Assembly (NCBI GenBank): GCA_903933915.1
Contig: CAIZLW010000190.1
Location: forward strand, 1-47,071
Source: an uncultured beta proteobacterium
GTDB taxonomy: Bacteria > Pseudomonadota > Gammaproteobacteria > Burkholderiales > SG8-41
Direction of reading: 5' to 3'
Length of the DNA: 47,071 nucleotides
In this document: positions 9,835-19,026 of the stretch, piece after piece
How positions within the stretch are numbered: the first letter of the stretch is position 1
Layout of the letters: each line of letters opens with the position of its first letter
Translations under genes and position numbers: made by a program
The notes under the pieces: model-generated
What the model saw: only the letters and a program-made list of their open reading frames with translations
Told to the model about the DNA's origin: nothing
The model's database searches: none

Positions 9835-10605
9835 TCAGCCGCGCAGCCGCCGCCCGTCGAGGCGGCGGATGGCGAGTATCAGGAATGCCGCGGCGAGCAG
9901 CAGCGGGCAGACGATGGCGTACGAATCGAGCATGCCCTTGCCCAGTGGTTCGAAATTGCGCAGTGGTGAAAATACCTGGGCGAATGCAGCCGGGATCGGC
10001 CAGCCGCGGGCGCGCAGGCTGTCGCCGGCGGTTTCACCCATGAACAGCATCGCCAGCAGCAGGCCGAAGGATAGCAGCGCGGCGGCCATCGGCTGCGCGG
10101 TCAGGCTTGAAGCATAAAGGCTGACCGCGGCAAAACTGGCGGCAAGGAGCAACAATGCCAGTGTCAGGGTTGTCAGCAGTCCGATGTCGAGGCGGGTGCT
10201 GGCGGCGAGCGAGATCGGCATCGCCAGCACCAGCACGATGATCAGCAGCAGAAAGACCATCAATCCGATGAATTTGCCGAGAATGATTTCGGTCATCGAG
10301 ATCGGCGCCGACAGCAGCAGGGTCATGGTCTGGTTGCGGCGCTCTTCCGCGATCATGCGCATGGCCAGCAGCGGTACGGCGAACAGCAGTACTGCGGCTG
10401 CCGTAGCAAAGGTTGGTGCGGCGACAAGCTCGGTGACGCCCGGCGGGCTGGCGAGCTGCGCCAGCTGCGACTGGATCTGCAGGAAATCATCCAGTCGTTT
10501 GAGGAAGCCGTAACCGAGGATGATCTGCACCACGGTCAGCACCAGCCACGCCAGCGGCGAAGTGAACAGCGCGCGCAGTTCCTTGGCGGCGATGGTGAAT
10601 ATCAT
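9835..10605 (-). CDS. ABC-2 type transporter permease (Gld-like)
   Basis: 256-aa inner-membrane protein with six predicted hydrophobic segments. It begins MIFTIAAKELRALFTSP, typical of ABC-2 permeases, and has the cytoplasmic EERRNQTMTLLLSAP loop that contacts the ATPase. Its start overlaps the ATPase stop by 4 bp. With the adjacent ATPase and GldG-like protein it should form an exporter; the substrate cannot be told from sequence. Confidence 0.88.
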   Translation of the reverse strand: MIFTIAAKELRALFTSPLAWLVLTVVQIILGYGFLKRLDDFLQIQSQLAQLASPPGVTELVAAPTFATAAAVLLFAVPLLAMRMIAEERRNQTMTLLLSAPISMTEIILGKFIGLMVFLLLIIVLVLAMPISLAASTRLDIGLLTTLTLALLLLAASFAAVSLYASSLTAQPMAAALLSFGLLLAMLFMGETAGDSLRARGWPIPAAFAQVFSPLRNFEPLGKGMLDSYAIVCPLLLAAAFLILAIRRLDGRRLRG

Positions 10606-11630
10606 GGCCGGGGTTCCCCCGTTGGTGCGCCCGCGGTTTTTCCTGCATTGTTACCCGTAATTTCACCCGCATTTTCGCCTGCATTTTCAGCCGCACTTTC
10701 CCCCCTTGTCAGATGCACGAACACGTCTTCCAGGCTGGTCTGCGCCGGGGTCAACTGGTTCAGCCCCCAGTCCTCAGCGCCGGCGCGGGCCACCAGCGTG
10801 GCGGTGGGGTCGACGTCGGGCGCGAAGCGGATGAGGAAGCGGCCGTTGCCCCCGTCTTCGACGGTCGAGACGCCGTCGATGCCGCGCAGCGTTTCGATGG
10901 CGGGCGGCCGGTGCAGACTGATGGTGACGGTGCGGCCGCGCTGGAACTCGCGCAGGCCGGCGATGGTGTTGCTGAACACGACTTCGCCGTGATGCAGAAT
11001 CTGCACGCGGTCGCAGACCGCTTCAACCTCGGTGAGGATGTGTGTCGACAGGATCACGCTGTGTGCGCGGCCGAGTTCGCGGATCAGTGCGCGAATGTCG
11101 AGGATCTGGTTGGGATCGAGACCGACGGTAGGTTCGTCGAGAATGATCAGATCGGGCTCGTGCACAATGGCCTGGGCGATGCCGACACGCTGCTGGTAGC
11201 CCTTGGACAGGGCGCCGACCAGTTTCCGCGCTACATCGGCGAGGCCGCAGCGCTGCATGGCACGCGCGACGGCCTCTTCACAGCGCGCGCGCGGCACGCG
11301 GTGCAGCCGCGCGGCCAGCCGCAGATATTCAGCGACGTTCAATTCCCGGTACAGCGGTGGTGTTTCCGGGAGATAGCCGATCCGTGCTTTGGCCGCGACC
11401 GGTTGATCCATCAGGTCAATGCCGCAGACGCGGATTTCACCGGCGCTGGGGGCGAGGTTGCCGGTGAGCATCTGCATGGTGGTGGTTTTGCCGGCGCCGT
11501 TGGGCCCGAGCAGGCCCAGCACCTCCCCGTGGCGAACTTCCAGGTCAAGCCCGCGGATTGCGGCGTGCTTGCCGTAGAGGCGTGAAAGCCCCCGGGCGCT
11601 TACAGTCGATTCAGAGGGGTGGGGAGTCAT
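10602..11630 (-). CDS. ABC-2 exporter ATPase with a repeat-expanded C-terminal tail
   Basis: 342-aa ABC ATPase. GPNGAGKTT (Walker A), a LSKGYQQR signature and DEPTVGLDP (Walker B) are present, with an extra C-terminal domain of the ABC-2/CcmA type. The ATG at 11630 was chosen over one at 11702 because MTPHPSES leads directly into the nucleotide-binding domain and is preceded on its strand by sequence free of domain features. The last roughly 27 residues are a low-complexity GxxA/GxxT tetrapeptide series, described separately. First gene of the exporter operon; coupled to the permease by a 4-bp overlap. Confidence 0.9.
   Translation of the reverse strand: MTPHPSESTVSARGLSRLYGKHAAIRGLDLEVRHGEVLGLLGPNGAGKTTTMQMLTGNLAPSAGEIRVCGIDLMDQPVAAKARIGYLPETPPLYRELNVAEYLRLAARLHRVPRARCEEAVARAMQRCGLADVARKLVGALSKGYQQRVGIAQAIVHEPDLIILDEPTVGLDPNQILDIRALIRELGRAHSVILSTHILTEVEAVCDRVQILHHGEVVFSNTIAGLREFQRGRTVTISLHRPPAIETLRGIDGVSTVEDGGNGRFLIRFAPDVDPTATLVARAGAEDWGLNQLTPAQTSLEDVFVHLTRGESAAENAGENAGEITGNNAGKTAGAPTGEPRP
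10614..10691 (-). repeat. Degenerate 12-bp tandem repeat coding for a GxxA/T tail
   Basis: Read on the minus strand, about six and a half 12-bp units of the type GGCGAAAATGCG encode AENA-GENA-GEIT-GNNA-GKTA-GAPT-GEP at the very end of the ABC ATPase. The units differ from each other by a few substitutions, so the array is not freshly expanded. Confidence 0.7.
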
Positions 11631-11798
11631 CAACGGCGGGATTGCTGCGTGGCGGCATGTTGCCTTGTGGTCAGGCTGAAATATACCTAATATGTTGCGC
11701 ATTATGAATGGCGCCGCAGTACCGCGCTACAGTCGTTTATCCACGCGCTCATTCTGGCGCCAATCTACGCGAGTCAACGCGCGCAACCCGGTCCTCCA
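11631..11798. promoter_or_regulatory. Divergent intergenic region between the ABC exporter and the TPR-lolB operons
   Basis: 168-bp spacer between two divergent starts; it must hold promoters for both directions. An AT-richer patch (about 11,680-11,705, containing CCTAATATG) is the best promoter candidate. No clear -35/-10 pair with good spacing was seen, and the downstream start at 11799 has no convincing Shine-Dalgarno sequence. Confidence 0.4.
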
Positions 11799-13574
11799 AT
11801 GAAACTGTTTCGAATCGTCGTGCTGATCGCCAGCCTCGTTTTGGTCGCGTGTGCCCAGGCGCCAGTACAAACTGAGCCTGCCGTTGCGGCAGCAAAGCCG
11901 CTGCCCAAGGTGGTTGCGCAGAAACCGGCGCCTGCGCCGGTGCCGCGCGCGGCACCGCTGCCCAATGTCGATTTGAGCGAAGACATCCTGTTCAAGCTGA
12001 CGCTGGCGGAAATTGCCTTGCAGCGCGGGCAGCCGCATGTGGCTGTGCCGGCATTTCTTGAAGTGGCGCGCGTGACTCGCGATCCGCGTGTCGCGCGCCG
12101 TGCTACCGAGGTCGCCTGGAGCGCACGGTTCCTGCCGGCTGCACTGGATGCGGCGACGTTGTGGCTGCAGGTCGATCCGGATTCCGCACGCGCGCGCCAG
12201 ACGGTGATTGCGCTGCTGGTCAACCAGTCACGTCTGGACGATGCGCTGCCCCATCTGCATAAATGGTTGAGCGCCGAGCCGGAGCGTGTGGGCGAGAATT
12301 TCCTGCAATTGTCGTCGCTGCTGGGCAGCCATCAGGACAAGCCGGCGATTCTGCGTTTGCTGCGCACGCTGGCAGCAGGTTATCCGACGGTGCCGGAAGC
12401 CAGCTTCGCCGTGGCGCAGGCTGCATCAAATGCCGACGATCAGGCAACCACGCTGGCGTCAGCCCGCAAGGCACTGGAACTGCGCCCTGGCTGGGAGCTG
12501 GCCGCATTGTTCCAGGCCCGCGCACTGGAGCGCGACTCCGTGGATCAGGCGATTGTATTTCTGGAGGGCTTCCTCAAGAGCAACCCCGGTGCCCGCGATG
12601 CGCGATTGAGCCTGGCCCGGCTGCTGGTGGCCGCGCGACGCTACCCCGAGGCGCGCAAGCAGTTCGAAATTCTTGTCGGTGAAGCGCCGAATAATCCGGA
12701 AATTGCCATGGCGGTCGCCACGCTGTCGCTACACGCGAAGGATTACGAGGCAGCCGAAGTGCAACTGCGGCGGGCACTGGAGATCAATCCCAAGGATCCC
12801 GATGTGGTGCGCTTGTATCTCGGTCAGGTCAGCGAAGAATTAAAGCGTGATGACCAGGCGCTCAAGTGGTATTCCAGCGTTACGCAGGGCGAGCAGTTCA
12901 TCCCCGCCCAGGCCCGTTATGCCGGCGTACTGGCGCGACAGGGCAAGATGGCGGAAGCGCGCAAGTATTTGCAGGATGTGCCCGCGGTTGACGCGCAGCA
13001 GCGTGTGCTGCTGACGCTGGCCGAGGCCGGTCTGCTGCGCGAGGCAAGTGCGTATCAGGAAGCCTTTGAGTTCCTCGGCGCCGCCGTAGCGAAAACCCCG
13101 GATGTGCCCGACCTGATGTATGACTATGCGATGGCCGCAGAAAAGGTCAACCGTCTGGATGTTCTCGAGGCGAATCTGCGGCGGGTGATTTCGATGCGGC
13201 CGACGCATGCGCATGCCTACAACGCCCTGGGTTACTCCCTGGCCGACCGCAACGAACGCCTTGCCGAAGCGCGCACCCTGATTGAAACGGCGCACAAACT
13301 GGCGCCCGAGGATTCCTACATTCTCGACAGCCTGGGCTGGGTGCTGTTCCGCCAGGGACAATATCAGGAAGCGTTAGGTTATCTGCAGCGCGCCCATGAA
13401 GCGCGGCCGGACGCCGAAATTTCAGCCCATCTCGGCGAAGTGCTGTGGGCGCTGGGCCGTCAGGCTGAAGCGCAGAAGGTGTGGGCGGAAGCGCTGCGCG
13501 GCCAGTCGAAGAATGACGTGCTCCAGAGCACCATCAAGCGACTGGCCCCGGCGATCCTGCAATCGGCGCAATGA
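11799..13574 (+). CDS. Tetratricopeptide-repeat outer-membrane lipoprotein
   Basis: 591-aa protein with a lipoprotein signal peptide: hydrophobic segment followed by LVAC with the modified cysteine at 18, then a proline/alanine-rich linker. Most of the rest is helical TPR repeats, clearest toward the C-terminus (for example LGYSLADRNERLAEA and LGWVLFRQGQYQEA). TPR proteins act as assembly scaffolds. The gene precedes lolB with a 4-bp overlap, which suggests an outer-membrane biogenesis role, but that is inference from context. It is not BamD, which is much smaller. Confidence 0.88.
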   Translation: MKLFRIVVLIASLVLVACAQAPVQTEPAVAAAKPLPKVVAQKPAPAPVPRAAPLPNVDLSEDILFKLTLAEIALQRGQPHVAVPAFLEVARVTRDPRVARRATEVAWSARFLPAALDAATLWLQVDPDSARARQTVIALLVNQSRLDDALPHLHKWLSAEPERVGENFLQLSSLLGSHQDKPAILRLLRTLAAGYPTVPEASFAVAQAASNADDQATTLASARKALELRPGWELAALFQARALERDSVDQAIVFLEGFLKSNPGARDARLSLARLLVAARRYPEARKQFEILVGEAPNNPEIAMAVATLSLHAKDYEAAEVQLRRALEINPKDPDVVRLYLGQVSEELKRDDQALKWYSSVTQGEQFIPAQARYAGVLARQGKMAEARKYLQDVPAVDAQQRVLLTLAEAGLLREASAYQEAFEFLGAAVAKTPDVPDLMYDYAMAAEKVNRLDVLEANLRRVISMRPTHAHAYNALGYSLADRNERLAEARTLIETAHKLAPEDSYILDSLGWVLFRQGQYQEALGYLQRAHEARPDAEISAHLGEVLWALGRQAEAQKVWAEALRGQSKNDVLQSTIKRLAPAILQSAQ

Positions 13575-14137
13575 GCGTTGTCCGCGCTTTCGCGGGGGCG
13601 GTCTCGGCGGTGCTGCTGACGGCCTGTATTACGGTTGCGCCCGATCCGCGGTCTGTGCCCACCCCTTTTGACGTGGTCGGTCGTGTGCTGATCAGCGGGG
13701 AAGGCCGGGCATTCTCGTCCAGTCTGCGCTGGCGTCATGAGGCGACTGAAGATGAACTGTGGTTGATGTCGCCGGCGGGCCAGACGCTGGCGCATATCGT
13801 TGCCGATGCCGCGGGTGCAATTCTGACTACGCCGGATTTGCAGGAATACCGGGCGATATCGGTCGACAGCCTGACCCGGCGCGCGTTGGGCTGGTCGTTA
13901 CCCTTAAGCGGGCTGCGCTACTGGATACAGTCGATGCCGGCGCCCGCTGCAAATGTCACGGTATCTAATCGCGACAGCGCGGGCCGCTTGTCACTGCTCG
14001 AGCAGGACGGCTGGAGCATCCGCTACAGCTATCCCGATGCGCCATCGGCAGTGTTGCCGCGGCGCCTGGATCTGACCCGCAACGGACAGCAGATCCGGCT
14101 GGTGATTGATTCCTGGCGCGGTGAGGACAAGCCTTGA
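13571..14137 (+). CDS. lolB: Outer-membrane lipoprotein receptor LolB
   Basis: Receives lipoproteins from the periplasmic carrier LolA and inserts them in the outer membrane. The 188-aa protein has a lipobox ending LTAC with cysteine 19, then the LolB pattern FDVVGRVLIS...FSSSLRWRHE, and the GWSLPLSGLRYWIQ segment. Full length for the family. Overlaps the TPR gene by 4 bp and ispE by up to 4 bp; lolB-ispE adjacency is typical of gamma- and betaproteobacteria. Confidence 0.95.
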   Translation: MSVVRAFAGAVSAVLLTACITVAPDPRSVPTPFDVVGRVLISGEGRAFSSSLRWRHEATEDELWLMSPAGQTLAHIVADAAGAILTTPDLQEYRAISVDSLTRRALGWSLPLSGLRYWIQSMPAPAANVTVSNRDSAGRLSLLEQDGWSIRYSYPDAPSAVLPRRLDLTRNGQQIRLVIDSWRGEDKP

Positions 14138-14982
14138 ACGGCATGATTGCGTTCCCGGCGCCGGCCAAACTCAATCTGATGCTGCGTGTCGTCGGCCGGC
14201 GCGCCGATGGCTATCACCTGCTGCAGACGGTTTTCCGCTTTATTGAACAGGGCGATGTGGTCCGGCTGCGGGTGCGTCGCGACGGCGTCATTACACGCCT
14301 GCGATCGTTGCCGGAAGTAGCCGAAGCCGATGATCTGACCGTACGCGCTGCGCAGGTGCTGCAGGCCGCAACCGGTACTCGTTTGGGGGCCGATATCGAC
14401 CTCGAAAAGCGGTTGCCGATGGGCGGCGGGCTGGGCGGCGGCAGTTCCGATGCGGCGACGGTATTGCTGGCGTTGAATCATTTGTGGCAGACCGGGCTGT
14501 CACGCAAACGCTTGCAGGCGCTAGCCTTGCCGCTGGGGGCCGATGTACCGGTGTTTGTCTACGGGCAGAGCGCTGTAGCCGAGGGTGTTGGGGAGGAACT
14601 GAGCCCGCTGGCGCTGCCGCCGGCCTGGTATCTGGTGCTGGTACCCCCGGTCGCGGTGCCCACGGCAGTGGTTTTTCGACATCCTGAATTGAAAAGGGAC
14701 TCGGAAAAGGTTAAAATCCAAGGCTTTTCCGTGCCCCGGGGCAATGATCTGGAGCCGGTGGTTTGCCGGGAATATCCCGAGGTGGCGCGGCATCTGGCGT
14801 GGCTGAACCAATATGGTGAGGCGCAGATGACGGGTTCAGGCTCCTGCGTATTCGCGGCGTTTGCGGATGAAGCGGCGGCGCGGAGTGCACTGACGGCCTG
14901 TCCGGCAGCAATGCGGGGATTTGTCGCCCGCGGGCTGGATGTGCATCCGCTGCACGGACTGGCAGAAGGTTTTGACGGCTGA
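14134..14982 (+). CDS. ispE: 4-diphosphocytidyl-2-C-methyl-D-erythritol kinase
   Basis: GHMP kinase of the non-mevalonate isoprenoid pathway. The 282-aa protein has [10 protein letters not shown] at the N-terminus, the ATP-binding loop [14 protein letters not shown] and the C-terminal [12 protein letters not shown] motif. The TTG at 14134 is 6 nt after GAGGA and overlaps the lolB stop; an ATG at 14143 is the alternative but is 15 nt from that site. The gene contains a promoter-like sequence near its 3' end that may serve the tRNA-Gln-prs unit. Confidence 0.95.
   Translation: MNGMIAFPAPAKLNLMLRVVGRRADGYHLLQTVFRFIEQGDVVRLRVRRDGVITRLRSLPEVAEADDLTVRAAQVLQAATGTRLGADIDLEKRLPMGGGLGGGSSDAATVLLALNHLWQTGLSRKRLQALALPLGADVPVFVYGQSAVAEGVGEELSPLALPPAWYLVLVPPVAVPTAVVFRHPELKRDSEKVKIQGFSVPRGNDLEPVVCREYPEVARHLAWLNQYGEAQMTGSGSCVFAAFADEAAARSALTACPAAMRGFVARGLDVHPLHGLAEGFDG
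14689..14717 (+). promoter_or_regulatory. Sigma-70-like promoter inside ispE, upstream of tRNA-Gln and prs
   Basis: TTGAAA (14689-14694) and TAAAAT (14712-14717) are separated by exactly 17 bp. It resembles the tRNA-Lys promoter at 38903-38931, which has the same -10 box and spacing. It lies about 300 bp before tRNA-Gln, within ispE codons, so it could be fortuitous. Confidence 0.5.
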
Positions 14983-15016
14983 GGCCGCGTGGCTTTAGCA
15001 CTGTTGCAGCATCGGT

Positions 15017-15093
15017 TGGGGAGTCGCCAAGCTGGTTAAGGCACCGGATTTTGATTCCGGCATGCGAAGGTTCGAATCCTTCCTCCCCAGCCA
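15017..15093 (+). tRNA. tRNA-Gln (anticodon TTG)
   Basis: 77-nt cloverleaf. The acceptor arms TGGGGAG (15017-15023) and CTCCCCA (15083-15089) pair fully, discriminator G is at 15090 and CCA is encoded (15091-15093). The anticodon stem CCGGA/TCCGG encloses loop TTTTGAT with anticodon TTG. The T loop TTCGAAT is present. It lies between ispE and prs, the common betaproteobacterial order. Confidence 0.97.
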
Positions 15094-15173
15094 CTTTTAT
15101 TCAGTTCATCGGCTGTTTTTCGGCGGCCGTATTTCAGCGACAGTACTCGACGCGATTCATCAGGGGGTGTGTG

Positions 15174-16124
15174 GTGGCACTGGACAGGATGATGGTATTC
15201 ACCGGCAACGCCAATCCGCGACTCGCGGAGGCGGTGGTCGGCCATCTCGACATCCATATCGGTCGCGCCAAAGTCGGTCGTTTCAGCGACGGCGAAGTGG
15301 CGATCGAGATCCTCGAAAACGTTCGCGGCAAGGACGTGTTCATCCTGCAGTCGATCTGCGCGCCGACCAACGACAATCTGATGGAACTGCTGGTGATGGT
15401 CGATGCGCTGAAGCGGGCTTCAGCCGGCCGTGTCACTGCAGCGATTCCGTATATGGGTTACGCCAGGCAGGACCGGCGGCCGAACTCGGCGCGGGTGCCG
15501 ATCACCGCCAAGGTCGTGGCGAACATGATGAGCAGCGTCGGTGTTGATCGCGTGCTGACGATGGACCTGCACTCCGAACAGATCCAGGGTTTCTTTGATA
15601 TTCCGGTGGACAACATCTACTCGGGCCCGATCATGCTCGGCGATGTCTGGAAGCAGAATTTCAGCGAGCTGGTGGTGGTGTCGCCGGACGTCGGCGGTGT
15701 GGTGCGCGCAAGAGCGCTGGCCAAGCGGCTCGAAGCCGACCTCGCCATCATCGACAAGCGCCGCCCGCGACCTAATGTGGCGACAGTGATGAACATCATC
15801 GGCGAAGTTGCCGGCCGCACCTGCGTCATTGTCGACGACATGGTCGATACGGCGAACACGCTGTGCGAGGCCGCCAGCGCGCTGAAGAAAGAGGGCGCGA
15901 AAAAGGTCATCGCCTATTGCACGCACGCGGTGCTGTCCGGCCCGGCCCTTGAACGTATTACCAATTCCGCGCTGGACTCGATCGTGGTGACCGACACCAT
16001 TCCGCTGACCGAGGCCGGGCGCAACTGCAGCAAGATTCGCGTATTGACGGTGGCCGGTCTGCTGGCTGAAACGATGCGCCGGATCAGTGCCGAGGATTCA
16101 GTCAGTTCGCTGTTCGTCGAATAA
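15174..16124 (+). CDS. prs: Ribose-phosphate pyrophosphokinase
   Basis: Makes PRPP from ribose 5-phosphate and ATP for nucleotide, histidine and tryptophan synthesis. The GTG at 15174 is chosen: AGGGGG lies 6 nt upstream and the product starts [15 protein letters not shown], matching the usual betaproteobacterial N-terminus, and gives 316 aa, the normal length. The signature [14 protein letters not shown] and the PRPP-binding loop [12 protein letters not shown] are intact. ATGs at 15189 and 15192 are alternatives. Confidence 0.96.
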   Translation: MALDRMMVFTGNANPRLAEAVVGHLDIHIGRAKVGRFSDGEVAIEILENVRGKDVFILQSICAPTNDNLMELLVMVDALKRASAGRVTAAIPYMGYARQDRRPNSARVPITAKVVANMMSSVGVDRVLTMDLHSEQIQGFFDIPVDNIYSGPIMLGDVWKQNFSELVVVSPDVGGVVRARALAKRLEADLAIIDKRRPRPNVATVMNIIGEVAGRTCVIVDDMVDTANTLCEAASALKKEGAKKVIAYCTHAVLSGPALERITNSALDSIVVTDTIPLTEAGRNCSKIRVLTVAGLLAETMRRISAEDSVSSLFVE

Positions 16125-16210
16125 GTTTTTAGTGGGGGCCGGTTTACCGCCGGTTTCCTTTTTAACGCGGGGCAGTCTGGTCGCGGACCCTCGCAACACA
16201 GGAGAGCAAC

Positions 16211-16921
16211 ATGAAAATTGAAGTTACCGCGTTTTCGCGTACGAGCCAGGGCAAGGGTGCGAGCCGCCGCCTGCGTACGACGGGGCGTGTTCCGGGTGTC
16301 ATTTATGGCGCCGGCGTGGACGCGCAAAATGTCGAGTTCGACCACAAGGCGCTGCTGCGTCACCTGAAGCTCGAGGCTTTTCATTCCTCGATTCTGGACC
16401 TGACGATCGAAGGCAAGAAGGATCGCGTGCTGCTGCGCGATTTCCAGATGCATCCCTTCAAGGAACAGGTGCAGCACGTCGATTTCCAGCGCATCGATCC
16501 GAAGAAGAAGATTCATATGGCGGTGCCGCTGCACTTCCTGAATGCCGATATCGCGCCGGGCGTGAAGCTGGGCAAAGGCGTCGCGCAGCACATCATGAAC
16601 GAGCTGGAAATCCAGTGTCTTCCGGATCATCTGCCCGAGTTCATCGAGGTCGATCTGAAGGATCTGGAGTTGGGCCACACGATGCATGTGTCCGATCTTA
16701 AGTTGCCGGAAGGTGTGGAGCCGTTGCCCAAGGTGAAGACGGACAATCCCTCGGTGGTCACGGTGCAGGTGCCGAAAGAAATTGCGGCGGAAGAAGAAAT
16801 CGCCGCGCCGGTTACCCAAATCACCGGCCAGACGCCGGAAGCTGCCGCCGCCGCCGCCGGTGGCGACAAGAAGGATGCCGAGAAAAAATCGGCCGAGAAG
16901 AAACCGGCCGAGAAGAAGTAA
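16211..16921 (+). CDS. rplY: Large ribosomal subunit protein bL25 (Ctc form)
   Basis: Binds 5S rRNA in the central protuberance of the 50S subunit. The 236-aa Ctc-type protein has the N-terminal L25 domain (RTSQGKGASRRLR...VPGVIYG) and the C-terminal TL5/Ctc domain. It ends with a low-complexity tail of alanines followed by three AEKK repeats, usual for this family. GGAGAG precedes the ATG at 6 nt spacing. A strong terminator follows. Confidence 0.95.
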   Translation: MKIEVTAFSRTSQGKGASRRLRTTGRVPGVIYGAGVDAQNVEFDHKALLRHLKLEAFHSSILDLTIEGKKDRVLLRDFQMHPFKEQVQHVDFQRIDPKKKIHMAVPLHFLNADIAPGVKLGKGVAQHIMNELEIQCLPDHLPEFIEVDLKDLELGHTMHVSDLKLPEGVEPLPKVKTDNPSVVTVQVPKEIAAEEEIAAPVTQITGQTPEAAAAAAGGDKKDAEKKSAEKKPAEKK

Positions 16922-16959
16922 GGTGGTGCGCCAGCCTTGCGGCTGGCGGCATCCCGAAG

Positions 16960-16999
16960 CGCCCGCCAGAATGTATCCGACTGGCGGGCGTTTTATTTT
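16960..16999 (+). terminator. Rho-independent terminator after rplY
   Basis: CGCCCGCCAG (16960-16969) pairs perfectly with CTGGCGGGCG (16981-16990) around an 11-nt loop, followed directly by TTTTATTTT. This should end the prs-rplY transcript. Confidence 0.92.
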
Positions 17000-17025
17000 C
17001 AGAAATACAATTAAAAACAATCACT

Positions 17026-17031
17026 TATAAT
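17026..17031 (+). promoter_or_regulatory. Consensus -10 box before pth
   Basis: A perfect TATAAT lies 31 nt before the pth start in a short AT-rich stretch just after the rplY terminator. The -35 region is poor. It is the likely start of the pth-ychF unit. Confidence 0.55.
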
Positions 17032-17062
17032 ACGCGGCATTCTTCGACTCGCAGCCAACACC

Positions 17063-17677
17063 ATGAAACTCGTTGTCGGTCTGGGCAATCCGGGCAGGAA
17101 ATACGAAGCCACGCGCCATAACGCGGGCTTCTGGTGGATCGACGCTCTCGCCAAAGCAGCGGGGGCGTCATGTCGCCATGAAGCGCGTTTTCATGGCGAG
17201 GTTGCCCGCATCGCGACGGCTGCCGGCGATGTCTGGCTGCTGAAACCGGCGACGTACATGAACGAATCGGGGCGCGCAGTCGGCGCGCTGGCGGATTTTT
17301 ACAAGATCGCGCCGAAGGACATCCTGATCGTGCACGATGAACTGGATCTGCCGCCGGGCGGCATCAAACTCAAGTTCGGCGGCAGCGGCTCGGGCAACGG
17401 CGTGCGCAGCGTGATTTCGCGGCTGGGCACGCAGGAATTCTGGCGCCTGCGCATCGGCATTGGTCACCCCCGCGAACTGGCCGCGAGCGAGCAGGAAGTG
17501 GTTGATTATGTGCTGCATGCACCGCGTGCTGAAGAACAGCGTGCCATCGACGAGGCGCTGGAGCGCGGCTATGACGCGTGGCCGCTGATGGCCGCCAACG
17601 ACATGCAGGCGGCGATGCTGCGCCTGCATACCCAATCCGGCGACAAGCCGCGCCCCGGCGCGACGCCCAAGCCCTAA
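17063..17677 (+). CDS. pth: Peptidyl-tRNA hydrolase with an altered glycine-rich loop
   Basis: Releases peptides from peptidyl-tRNAs dropped by stalled ribosomes. The 204-aa protein keeps GLGNPG, the catalytic RHNAG histidine, YMNESG and VHDELDLPPG, and ends RLRIGIGHP. The usual loop GGHGGHNG is replaced by GGSGSGNG, so both histidines of this loop are missing, while the following asparagine stays. Reading frame and flanks are normal, so it is not a frameshift. Placed between rplY and ychF as in many proteobacteria. Confidence 0.94.
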   Translation: MKLVVGLGNPGRKYEATRHNAGFWWIDALAKAAGASCRHEARFHGEVARIATAAGDVWLLKPATYMNESGRAVGALADFYKIAPKDILIVHDELDLPPGGIKLKFGGSGSGNGVRSVISRLGTQEFWRLRIGIGHPRELAASEQEVVDYVLHAPRAEEQRAIDEALERGYDAWPLMAANDMQAAMLRLHTQSGDKPRPGATPKP

Positions 17678-17707
17678 TCCGTACATTTTTACTCAAGGTT
17701 ATTCATC

Positions 17708-18802
17708 ATGTCTTTGAAATGCGGCATCGTCGGCCTGCCCAATGTCGGCAAATCCACCCTGTTCAATGCCTTGACCAAGGCGGGTATCGCGGCAGAAAAC
17801 TACCCTTTCTGCACCATCGAGCCCAATGTCGGCATCGTCGAAGTGCCTGACCCACGCCTGGCTGCGCTGTCGGTCATCGTCAAGCCCGAAAAGGTGGTGC
17901 CGGCGGTCGTGGAATTCGTCGACATCGCGGGACTGGTCGCAGGTGCGTCCAAGGGCGAAGGTCTCGGCAACCAGTTTCTCGCCAACATTCGCGAGACTGA
18001 TGCGATTGCGCATGTCGTGCGCTGTTTCGAAGATGAAAACGTTGTCCACGTCGCCGGCAAAGTCGATCCGCTGTCGGACATTGAGACCATCAACACCGAA
18101 CTCGCGCTGGCCGATCTCTCGGCGGTCGAACGCCATCTTGCCAAATTCACCAAGGCCGCCCGTTCCGGCACCGACAAGGAAGCGGCGAAACTGGTTCCGG
18201 TTCTGGAGAAGTGCCAGGCCGTATTGAATGAAGCCAAGCCCGTACGTTCGCTCGATCTTGACGAAGAGGAACTGGTCCTGTTGCGACCGCTGTGTCTGAT
18301 CACTGCAAAACAGACGATGTATGTGGCCAATGTGCGGGAGGGCGGTTTTGAGAACAACCCGCATCTGGCGGCGGTGCAGGCGCTGGGTGCACGCGAAAAA
18401 GCGCCGGTGGTGGCCGTGTGCGCTGCGATCGAGGCCGAGATCGCCGACATGGAGGATGCCGACAAGAACGTGTTTCTGGAGGATATGGGCATGGCCGAGC
18501 CCGGGCTGAACCGGGTGATCAGCGCCGGATATACGCTGATGGGACTGCAGACCTATTTCACCGCCGGCGTGAAAGAAGTGCGGGCGTGGACCATCCACTG
18601 CGGCGATTCCGCGCCGCGGGCAGCGGCGGCGATCCATACCGATTTCGAGAAAGGTTTCATCCGCGCCGAGGTCATTGCCTACGACGACTTCATCGCTGCC
18701 AAGGGCGAGCAGGGGGCAAAGGAAGCCGGCAAGATGCGTCTGGAAGGCAAGGATTACATCGTCAAGGACGGTGACGTGATGCATTTCCGCTTTAACGTCT
18801 GA
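17708..18802 (+). CDS. ychF: Ribosome-binding ATPase YchF
   Basis: OBG-family P-loop ATPase that associates with ribosomes and affects translation and oxidative-stress responses. The 364-aa protein has GLPNVGKST near residue 10, the switch region [21 protein letters not shown], and the C-terminal TGS-like domain ending [15 protein letters not shown] lies 8 nt before the ATG. Follows pth at 30 bp. Confidence 0.97.
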   Translation: MSLKCGIVGLPNVGKSTLFNALTKAGIAAENYPFCTIEPNVGIVEVPDPRLAALSVIVKPEKVVPAVVEFVDIAGLVAGASKGEGLGNQFLANIRETDAIAHVVRCFEDENVVHVAGKVDPLSDIETINTELALADLSAVERHLAKFTKAARSGTDKEAAKLVPVLEKCQAVLNEAKPVRSLDLDEEELVLLRPLCLITAKQTMYVANVREGGFENNPHLAAVQALGAREKAPVVAVCAAIEAEIADMEDADKNVFLEDMGMAEPGLNRVISAGYTLMGLQTYFTAGVKEVRAWTIHCGDSAPRAAAAIHTDFEKGFIRAEVIAYDDFIAAKGEQGAKEAGKMRLEGKDYIVKDGDVMHFRFNV

Positions 18803-19026
18803 TAGGTCTTCTGCCCGGGCGGCATGATTAAGAAATGCCAAACGAATAGGAATGTCCCGGTTTAAAATCTGCAGACTTTCTGTTAGTTACTGGTTCATTA
18901 CATGCCGCTATTACTGCAGCAAGCTGCTTTTGCCGATTGTCCTGTTCAGGCGTTTTTGCGTTCGTGCAACGGCATTGCCGGCCTGCAATCGGGGCCAGGC
19001 GTATTGCCGCGGCTCTGAAGCGTCTG

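Noticed and set aside
16125-16210. CCGG-type hairpin followed by TTTCCTTTTT between prs and rplY, as a terminator
   Set aside because: The stem is only about 4 bp in any pairing I could draw and the T-run is interrupted; too weak to call.
18821-18839. Hairpin GGCAT...ATGCC after ychF as a terminator
   Set aside because: The stem is 5 bp and no T-run follows.
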